Part shown: piece after piece, positions 1 through 4,475 of the stretch
Layout of the letters: every line of letters starts with the position of its first letter
Position numbering within the stretch: position 1 is the first letter of the stretch
Assembly (NCBI GenBank): GCA_005777205.1
Contig: SXNB01000137.1
Span: 1 to 5,111 of the forward strand
Length of the DNA stretch: 5,111 bases
Reading direction: 5' to 3'
From: Burkholderiales bacterium
GTDB lineage: Bacteria > Pseudomonadota > Gammaproteobacteria > Burkholderiales > SG8-39
The notes under the pieces: generated by a model
What the model saw: the letters and a program-made list of their open reading frames with translations, nothing else
Told to the model about the DNA's origin: nothing
Database searches by the model: none
Position numbers and translations under genes: made by a program

Positions 1-56
1 CATCGCGCCAGGTGCGCTGCCACCATCCGCTCCCGCAGCCGGCGGCGGTTGCATGA
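1..56 (+). CDS. Peptide ABC transporter ATP-binding protein, C-terminal end only (DppD/OppD type, partial)
   Basis: Only the last 17 codons and the TGA stop (54-56) are present; the frame begins at base 3. The visible tail reads SRQVRCHHPLP followed by an Ala/Pro-rich end. A final Cys in a V-x-C-H-x-P setting close to the C-terminus is typical of the oligopeptide/dipeptide transporter ATPases (known family feature, last Cys of a four-Cys cluster). The stop overlaps the ATG of the next gene as ATGA, the usual arrangement for a DppD-DppF or OppD-OppF pair. The identification leans on this context as much as on the short tail. All ABC motifs lie outside the window, so nothing can be said about whether the gene is complete. 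Confidence 0.7.
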   Translation, partial: SRQVRCHHPLPQPAAVA

Positions 57-1024
57 GCAAGCCCATGCTCGAGTTCCGCGAGGTGAGTAAGCGCTTCGAG
101 AAGCGCCTGGACGCCATAGAGCGCTTCGCGGGCCGCCTGGGCGCGGCCGTAGCGGGGCACACGGTGCACGCAGTAGAACGCGTGTCCTTCACTGTGAACG
201 AAGGCGAGGTGGTCGGGCTGGTAGGCGAGTCCGGCTGCGGTAAGTCCACGCTCGGACGCCTGGCCTGCGGCCTGCACGAACCGACCGCGGGCGGCGTGTT
301 CTACAAGGTCGAGCCGGTGAACGGCAAGCCGGTGCGCGCGGTCCAGATGATTTTCCAGGACCCGTTCTCCTCGCTCAACCCGCGCATGCGCGTCGAGGAC
401 ATTGTTGGCGAGGCGCCGCGGGTGCATGGCCTGGTGCCAGCGGCTGAGGTCCCGGACTACGTCGCGCAGCTTTTGCGCCGGGTGGGCCTGGATCCGTCGT
501 ACCGCCGTCGCTACCCGCACCAATTCTCTGGAGGCCAGCGGGCGCGCATCGGCATTGCGCGTGCGTTGGCAGTGAAACCCGATTTCCTGGTGTGCGACGA
601 GGCGGTTGCAGCGCTGGACGTATCCATCCAGGCGCAGGTGCTGAACCTGTTCATGGACCTGCGCGAGAGCCTGGGCCTGACGTACCTGTTCATCAGCCAC
701 GACCTAGGGGTGGTGAGCCACCTTTCGAACCGGGTGGTGGTGATGTACCTCGGCCGCGTCGTCGAGAGCGCGCCCACCGCAGAACTGTTCGCGAAGCCTA
801 ATCATCCCTACACCCAGGCCCTGCTGGCCGAGGTGCCGCGGCTGGACCGCAAGAACCGGAGCTTCGCGCCTATCAAGGGCGAGATTCCGTCTCCGCTCGC
901 GCCGCCCTCCGGCTGCCACTTCCATCCCCGCTGCCCGCATGCCATGCCGCGCTGCGCCCAGGAGGCGCCGGCGCTGCGCGAGGTCGCGCCGGAACGGCTC
1001 TCCGCCTGCCATATCGATGTTTGA
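53..1024 (+). CDS. Oligopeptide/dipeptide ABC transporter ATP-binding protein (DppF/OppF family)
   Basis: This is the ATPase subunit that, with its partner encoded just upstream, would power import of peptides or similar solutes through an inner-membrane permease pair. All nucleotide-binding motifs are present in 323 residues: Walker A GESGCGKS (58-65), Q-loop in MIFQDPFSSLNPR (Q102), signature FSGGQ (158-162), Walker B FLVCDE (178-183, catalytic E183), D-loop ALDVS and switch His216 in ISHD. The C-terminal Opp-type extension carries Cys288, Cys294, Cys301 and Cys319, the cluster reported to bind an iron-sulfur centre in some Dpp ATPases. The stretch before Walker A (about residues 16-40) is the longer linker typical of the DppF/OppF member of the pair. 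The ATG at 53 overlaps the upstream stop and suggests translational coupling; the in-frame ATG at 65 is a less likely start. Family is certain; the substrate cannot be read from an ATPase. Confidence 0.95.
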   Translation: MSKPMLEFREVSKRFEKRLDAIERFAGRLGAAVAGHTVHAVERVSFTVNEGEVVGLVGESGCGKSTLGRLACGLHEPTAGGVFYKVEPVNGKPVRAVQMIFQDPFSSLNPRMRVEDIVGEAPRVHGLVPAAEVPDYVAQLLRRVGLDPSYRRRYPHQFSGGQRARIGIARALAVKPDFLVCDEAVAALDVSIQAQVLNLFMDLRESLGLTYLFISHDLGVVSHLSNRVVVMYLGRVVESAPTAELFAKPNHPYTQALLAEVPRLDRKNRSFAPIKGEIPSPLAPPSGCHFHPRCPHAMPRCAQEAPALREVAPERLSACHIDV

Positions 1025-1676
1025 GCCCATGGATTCGCTCGCCATCTACTACGCCAAGCGTGCCTCCGAGTACGAACGCATCTACGCGAAGCCCGAGCGC
1101 CAGTCCGATTTGTCCGCGCTGTGCGCGCGGGTCAGCGGGATGTTCCCAGGGTGCTCCGTGCTTGAACTGGCCTGCGGCACTGGCTGGTGGACGCCAGTCA
1201 TTGCGCAGAACGCGGCCCGGGTCACCGCGCTGGACCTGAACGAGGAGGTGCTCGCAATCGCACGCACCAAGGAACTTCCCCCGGGAAAAGTGGAGTTCGT
1301 GCGCGGCAGCGCTTTTGAGATCCCGGATTTCGGCCGCCGGCACGATGCCTTGTTCGCCGGCTTCTGGTGGTCGCATGTGCGCCTGGAGGACCTGGACGCG
1401 TTCCTCGCCTCGGCGGTCTCGGCGGTAGCGCCGGGTTCGCTGGTCACGTTCCTGGATAACCGCTTTGTCGAGGGCTCCAGCACTCCGGTCTATCGGCGTG
1501 ACGCGCTGGGCAACGCCTTCCAGATGCGCAGGCTCGCCGACGGCAGCAGCCACGAGGTCCTGAAGAATTTTCCCGACCCGGAGGACCTCCTGCGCCGCGC
1601 CTCGCGCTGCGGCACGGACGCGCACTTGGAACTGCTGGAACATTTCTGGGTTCTCAGCTTCAGGAGCCCGGCGTGA
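1017..1676 (+). CDS. Class I SAM-dependent methyltransferase
   Basis: The product is a small cytoplasmic methyltransferase (219 residues from ATG 1017) with a Rossmann-type SAM-binding fold. Motif I is VLELACGTGWW (about residues 48-58). The acidic end of strand 2 is D73 in ALDLNEEVL, and the post-II strand is around D110 (HDALFAGFWW). The N-terminal segment, with YYAKRASEYERIY followed by KPERQ, resembles a known group of uncharacterised methyltransferases. The open frame runs back to 939, but that would overlap the ATPase gene by 86 bases. ATG 1017 (8-base overlap) and ATG 1029 (4 bases past the upstream stop, giving 215 residues) are the realistic starts, and neither has a strong Shine-Dalgarno. 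The end overlaps the next gene as GTGA. Methyl acceptor unknown; co-transcription with peptide uptake and amidohydrolase genes hints at a small-molecule substrate (inference). Confidence 0.88.
   Translation: MFEPMDSLAIYYAKRASEYERIYAKPERQSDLSALCARVSGMFPGCSVLELACGTGWWTPVIAQNAARVTALDLNEEVLAIARTKELPPGKVEFVRGSAFEIPDFGRRHDALFAGFWWSHVRLEDLDAFLASAVSAVAPGSLVTFLDNRFVEGSSTPVYRRDALGNAFQMRRLADGSSHEVLKNFPDPEDLLRRASRCGTDAHLELLEHFWVLSFRSPA
1662..1666 (+). promoter_or_regulatory. Ribosome binding site for the GTG-started amidohydrolase gene
   Basis: AGGAG lies 6 bases before GTG 1673, inside the 3' end of the methyltransferase gene. It is the best Shine-Dalgarno in the operon and decides the start of the next gene, which would otherwise look as if it lacked a suitable start codon because no ATG is near. 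Confidence 0.75.
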
Positions 1677-2506
1677 GCCTGCCCTACGAGATCCGCGGCC
1701 CGCAGGCGCCGGCGATTCCGCTGGTGCTGGACTCGCCTCACTCTGGCAACCGATTCCCTGACGACTTCGGGGCTGTGGTGAGCGAATCGGAATTGCGCGA
1801 AGGCGAGGACTGCTTCGTGGACGAGCTCTATGCCGGGGCGCCAGAGATGGGTGCCCCGCTGCTCGCTGCGCTCTGGCCGCGCACCTACCTCGATCCCAAC
1901 CGCCACGCGGGCGACGTGGACCTCGACCTGATCGACGGCCCCTGGCCCTGGGAATACGTGCCCAGCGGCAAGGCCAGGCTGGGCAAGGCGCTGCTGTGGC
2001 GCACGCTGGAGGACGGCCGGCCGATCTATCCGCGGCGACTGGCGCCCGAGGCCGTGCGCGCGCGCATCGAACGCTGTCACACTCCGTACCACGCAGCCAT
2101 CCGCGGGCTGCTGGACGCTTCGGTGAGCCGGTTCGGCAAGGTCTGGCATATCAACTGCCATTCCATGCGCGGCACCGCTGGCAAGCAGAGCGAGGACGGC
2201 GAGGGCAAAGTGCGCGCCGATTTCGTCCTCGGCGACCGCGACGGCACCACCTGCGACCCCGCATTCACCGAGCTCGTGCGCCGGACGCTGTCCGGGCTGG
2301 GCTACTCGGTCAAGGTGAACGACCCCTACAAGGGCGTGGAGCTGGTGCGGGCCTATTCGGACCCGAAAGCAGGCCGGCACAGCCTGCAGATCGAGATCAG
2401 CAAGCGCCTGTACATGGACGAGGCCGCGCTCGCGAAGAGCGCCGGCTTTGGCAAGCTGCAGAAAGACCTGTCAACCCTGCTCGAGGAAATACGCAAATCG
2501 CTATGA
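1673..2506 (+). CDS. N-formylglutamate amidohydrolase family protein
   Basis: This is a 277-residue member of the N-formylglutamate amidohydrolase (FGase, HutG-like) family, whose classical member hydrolyses N-formyl-L-glutamate to glutamate and formate at the end of one histidine degradation route. Conserved family blocks in order: DSPHSG (20-25), RTYLDPNR (70-77) followed by HAGDVD, CHTPYH (135-140), NCHSM (161-165), DFVLGDRDGTTC (183-194), the NDPYKG turn (216-221) and the C-terminal HSLQIEI (236-242). The His and Asp/Glu residues in these blocks are the likely metal and catalytic ligands (inferred from family conservation). The start is GTG at 1673, overlapping the methyltransferase stop as GTGA, with AGGAG 6 bases upstream. 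The end overlaps the next gene as ATGA. No other hut gene is in the window, so a role in histidine degradation is not supported; action on another N-acylated amino acid or imported compound is as likely. Confidence 0.93.
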   Translation: MSLPYEIRGPQAPAIPLVLDSPHSGNRFPDDFGAVVSESELREGEDCFVDELYAGAPEMGAPLLAALWPRTYLDPNRHAGDVDLDLIDGPWPWEYVPSGKARLGKALLWRTLEDGRPIYPRRLAPEAVRARIERCHTPYHAAIRGLLDASVSRFGKVWHINCHSMRGTAGKQSEDGEGKVRADFVLGDRDGTTCDPAFTELVRRTLSGLGYSVKVNDPYKGVELVRAYSDPKAGRHSLQIEISKRLYMDEAALAKSAGFGKLQKDLSTLLEEIRKSL

Positions 2507-3453
2507 CCGACCACTTTCCCGTCAATCTCTCCCCCCCGGACCTCTCGCTCTATCGTGAGGGCAACACCGGCGTCGACTACGTGCACGTGCTCGACTCCGG
2601 CAAGCCGGGGCCGAACGTCATGGTCCAGGCCCTCACCCACGGCAACGAGATCTGCGGCGCTCTGGCCGTGGACTGGCTGTTCAGGGAGCGGGTGCAGCCG
2701 GCGCGCGGCAAGCTCACGCTCGCCTTCGCCAACGTGGAGGCGTTTGCGCGCTTCGACCGGGACGACCCGGACCGCTCACGCTACATCGACGAGGACTACA
2801 ACCGCGTCTGGGCGGACGAGGCGCTGTTCGGCAAGCGTGATTCCCTCGAGCTGCGCCGCGCTCGAAAGCTACAGCCGTTCGTGGACGCGGCCGACAACCT
2901 GCTCGATCTGCATTCAATGCACGAGCCCTGCCGTCCGATCATGGTCTGCGGCACCAGTGAAAAGAGCGCCGCGTTCTCGCGCAAGCTGGGGATGCCCGGG
3001 GACCTGCTCATCGACACCGGACACCCAGCCGGCCTGCGCATGATGGAGCGGGGCGGCTTTGGCGACCCCGCCAGCCCCCGAACTGCGGTGCTCATCGAGT
3101 GCGGCCAGCACTGGGAGAAGTCCTCCGAGGCGGTGGCGAAGGATACGGTACTGCGCTTCCTGAAAGTCACCGGCGTGGTGGAATCCGACTGGGCGGATGC
3201 GCGGATCACCCTGGCGCCACCCAAGGAGCAGCGGCTGGTCCGGGTGACGGAGGCCGTGGTCGCGAAGTCCATGGCGTTTAAGTTCGCAGGGTCGTTCAAG
3301 GGCTTGGAGGTGATCCCGAAGGCCGCCACGGTCGTCGCCACCGATGGCGACACGGTCTGGAAGACTCCCTATGACAACTGCGTCATGGTGATGCCGTCGG
3401 TCAAGCACCTGAAACCGGGAACAACCCTCGTGCGTTTAGGGAGGTACGACTAG
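2503..3453 (+). CDS. Succinylglutamate desuccinylase/aspartoacylase family zinc hydrolase
   Basis: The product (316 residues from ATG 2503) belongs to the M14-like AstE/AspA group, zinc enzymes that remove acyl groups from N-acyl amino acids. The zinc site is visible: THGNE gives His46 and Glu49, and LLDLHS gives His137. DEDYNR (96-101) occupies the place of the family's D-x-N-R substrate-carboxylate motif, and Glu199 in LIECGQH matches the general-base Glu. The last ~100 residues form the usual C-terminal beta-rich domain. The open frame extends upstream to 1996 but only as a shadow of the amidohydrolase gene. ATG 2503 overlaps that gene's stop as ATGA, with a GAGGA element 15 bases upstream. 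Being the second N-acyl hydrolase in the same operon suggests consecutive or complementary deacylation of imported substrates (inference). Not AstE itself: no other arginine succinyltransferase pathway genes are seen. The gene ends in TAG. Confidence 0.9.
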   Translation: MTDHFPVNLSPPDLSLYREGNTGVDYVHVLDSGKPGPNVMVQALTHGNEICGALAVDWLFRERVQPARGKLTLAFANVEAFARFDRDDPDRSRYIDEDYNRVWADEALFGKRDSLELRRARKLQPFVDAADNLLDLHSMHEPCRPIMVCGTSEKSAAFSRKLGMPGDLLIDTGHPAGLRMMERGGFGDPASPRTAVLIECGQHWEKSSEAVAKDTVLRFLKVTGVVESDWADARITLAPPKEQRLVRVTEAVVAKSMAFKFAGSFKGLEVIPKAATVVATDGDTVWKTPYDNCVMVMPSVKHLKPGTTLVRLGRYD

Positions 3454-3535
3454 CGTGTTTCGCGTCGCATTCGTCCTTCCTCAAGCGGGGGGCGGGCGGT
3501 TGTCCGAGGGCGAGCGCCTCAGGAAATTCTAGGCC
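3454..3535. other. Convergent intergenic gap; possible 25-codon ORF, no clear terminator
   Basis: This gap separates the operon end from the oppositely oriented hepT remnant. A 25-codon frame (GTG 3455 to TAG 3530-3532) follows an AGGGAGG sequence (3438-3444) at a 10-base spacing. Its peptide begins MFRVAFVLPQAGGG, which looks faintly like the first strand of a Rossmann-type enzyme, so it could be the stub of a truncated gene or chance. A weak bulged GC hairpin sits at about 3506-3520 without a T-run, so I do not call it a terminator. GCCTCA occurs twice (3516-3521 and 3533-3538), probably by chance. Confidence 0.3.
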
Positions 3536-3886
3536 TCACCTGCGGGGCGGTTTCAGGATCCGCGCGATGGCGTCGCGCATGCCCGGCAGGTCGTTCTCCA
3601 CCGCCGACCAGACAATCGCCGCATCGAGCAGCCAGTACTTGTGCGCCAGGGGATCCCGCATGCCGGCGATGCTGCGCCACGGGATCTCGGGCTGCAGCCA
3701 GGCCAGGTCGAGGCCTTCTGCCTAGGCATTCTTGACCGACTGGCTGATCTGAATCAGTCGCGCGGCCACGGCCTCACGCTGCATGGGGTCCTTGTCGAAC
3801 GCCTTGCGGCCCTTCCGGGTATACATGGAGATGGTGTCGATTGCCTCGAGAACGTCCGCCAGGTGGTCGGCCTCGGAGCGCGCCAT
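3536..3886 (-). pseudogene. hepT: HepT-like ribonuclease toxin (DUF86), interrupted by an in-frame TAG
   Basis: Read on the minus strand from ATG 3886 to TGA 3536-3538, this is a 117-codon frame, the normal HepT length (about 110-140 residues), but codon 55 is TAG (3722-3724). The part before the stop has the HepT N-terminal helices: LADVLEAIDTI, then MYTRKGRKAF, then a helix ending RLIQISQSVKNA. After the stop the same frame continues directly with PEIPWRSIAGMRDPLAHKY (66-84) and a C-terminal helix IVWSAVENDLPGMRDAI. The family's catalytic RX4HXY motif is intact as R77, H82 and Y84; in the characterised family Y is the residue AMPylated by the MntA antitoxin. Because the motif follows the stop, the translated 54-residue fragment cannot be an active RNase. 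It starts 2 bases after the stop of the antitoxin gene, with AAGGG 10 bases upstream. TAG ends another gene here (3451-3453), so amber reassignment is unlikely. A sequencing error is the main alternative. Confidence 0.85.
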
Positions 3887-3888
3887 CC

Positions 3889-4403
3889 TCAGGCAACCCT
3901 TACCGCGTCGCGATGCGCCTTCTTCAGCACGCGGGGCTTCAACCCAGCCGCGGTCATGGTCTCCACCTTGCGGCCGAGCACCTCCTGCAGATCCTCTGCG
4001 AGCTCGATCAGGTCGAGCAGGCTGCGGCCCGGTTCCAGTTCGACCAGGAAATCCAGGTCGCAGCCCGGGCGATCCTCGCCGCGCGCGGCGCCGACCCGAA
4101 CAACTCGATCGACTTCGCGCCATGCGCCTTGGCCAGCGTGCGAATCAGCGCCTGCCTGCCCAGCACCTCCGCGTGACCCTGGCCCGATGCCGGTGGCGGC
4201 TCGTCCTGGAGTCCCAGCCGCAGCCCGGCGGCGGCGGCCAGGCGCTCGAGCGTGGCGAAATCGCAGGTGCCGCGGGAGGCGATGCGCGAGAGCGTCTCCG
4301 GGCGCACCCCTGCACGCTGCGCCAGCGCGCGCCGGCTGAAGCCCCGGGTGCGCACGTGCTCGGCGATGCGAGAAAGGAGGGCGGCGGGAGGACGATCTTG
4401 CAC
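3889..4403 (-). pseudogene. mntA: HTH-nucleotidyltransferase fusion (MntA-like antitoxin), frameshifted in its catalytic motif
   Basis: The product would be an antitoxin that AMPylates HepT, fused to a DNA-binding head. From GTG 4403 (no upstream start; a stop at 4407-4409 closes the frame) the first frame encodes an XRE-like helix-turn-helix (about residues 22-43, LAQRAGVRPETLSR), a Pro-rich linker, and the start of the nucleotidyltransferase, SIELFGS (98-104). It then runs out of frame and stops at 4008. The next frame carries on as ARGEDRPGCDLDFLVELEPG and ends with LKPRVLKKAHRDAV at TGA 3889-3891. Removing one CG from the CG run at 4080-4087 restores a single ~171-residue protein in which the GSX10DXD motif has exactly ten residues between GS and DLD. 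The truncated 131-residue product would keep the DNA-binding head but have no nucleotidyltransferase activity. Sequencing error in a GC run is the main alternative to genuine decay. Confidence 0.85.
4080..4087. repeat. (CG)4 run, site of the antitoxin frameshift
   Basis: Four CG units sit inside CCGCGCGCGG (4079-4088), exactly where the minus-strand nucleotidyltransferase changes frame. Three units instead of four would give GSAPRGED and an uninterrupted catalytic motif. Polymerase slippage or base-calling error in such a run is the expected kind of event. Confidence 0.7.
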
Positions 4404-4408
4404 ACCTT

Positions 4409-4423
4409 AATATCAATGATATT
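4409..4423. promoter_or_regulatory. 15-base palindrome, candidate operator of the HTH antitoxin
   Basis: AATATCA-A-TGATATT is a perfect inverted repeat (7-base arms, 1-base centre) in a GC-rich genome, 6 bases upstream of the antitoxin GTG and overlapping its proposed -10 box. Size and place fit an autoregulatory operator for a dimeric XRE-type protein. That the HTH protein binds it is inference. Confidence 0.6.
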
Positions 4424-4437
4424 TACTTTAAATTCAC
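4409..4437 (-). promoter_or_regulatory. Candidate promoter of the toxin-antitoxin genes
   Basis: On the minus strand GTGAAT (4437-4432) and GATATT (4414-4409) are separated by 17 bases, matching 3/6 and 4/6 of the sigma-70 consensus. Transcription would start about at GTG 4403, giving a leaderless mRNA; this agrees with the absence of a usable Shine-Dalgarno (AAGG lies only one base before the start). Confidence 0.4.
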
Positions 4438-4466
4438 TTTAGATACCCTCCGCGATCTGCTACCCT
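4438..4466 (+). promoter_or_regulatory. Candidate promoter of hflX
   Basis: TTTAGA (4438-4443; 4/6 match to the -35 consensus) is followed after 17 bases by TACCCT (4461-4466) preceded by TGC, an extended -10. Transcription would begin about 2-4 bases before ATG 4476, so the hflX mRNA would be nearly leaderless, in keeping with the lack of a Shine-Dalgarno there. Confidence 0.45.
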
Positions 4467-4475
4467 GCGCGCCCC

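Noticed and set aside
939..1016. Upstream start for the methyltransferase at 939
   Set aside because: It would overlap the ATPase gene by 86 bases and add an Arg-rich segment unlike methyltransferase N-termini.
873..2380. Long minus-strand frames opposite the methyltransferase and amidohydrolase genes
   Set aside because: Antisense to genes with full sets of family motifs; the predicted peptides are low-complexity, Arg/Ala/His-rich shadows.
1996..2502. 169-codon N-terminal extension of the deacylase frame
   Set aside because: It lies entirely within the amidohydrolase gene in another frame and has shadow composition; ATG 2503 with an ATGA overlap is the natural start.
3504..3532. Intrinsic terminator in the convergent gap
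   Set aside because: The only hairpin is short, has a bulge and a tetraloop, and is not followed by a T-run on either strand.
3722..3724. Amber recoding (readthrough, suppressor or pyrrolysine) in hepT
   Set aside because: TAG is used as the ordinary stop of the deacylase gene at 3451-3453, no recoding element is evident, and the neighbouring gene is also broken, which favours decay or error.
4078..4097. Programmed ribosomal frameshifting in the antitoxin
   Set aside because: There is no slippery heptamer or obvious downstream stimulator; the site is a plain CG dinucleotide run, the expected place for an indel.
3641..4442. Plus-strand open frames across the toxin-antitoxin region
   Set aside because: They are shadows of the minus-strand HepT and HTH-nucleotidyltransferase sequences; no recognisable motif.
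3454..4475. Mobile element or integration boundaries around the toxin-antitoxin module
   Set aside because: No transposase, integrase, tRNA gene, terminal inverted repeats or flanking direct repeats of useful length could be found; mobility is plausible for such modules but not shown here.
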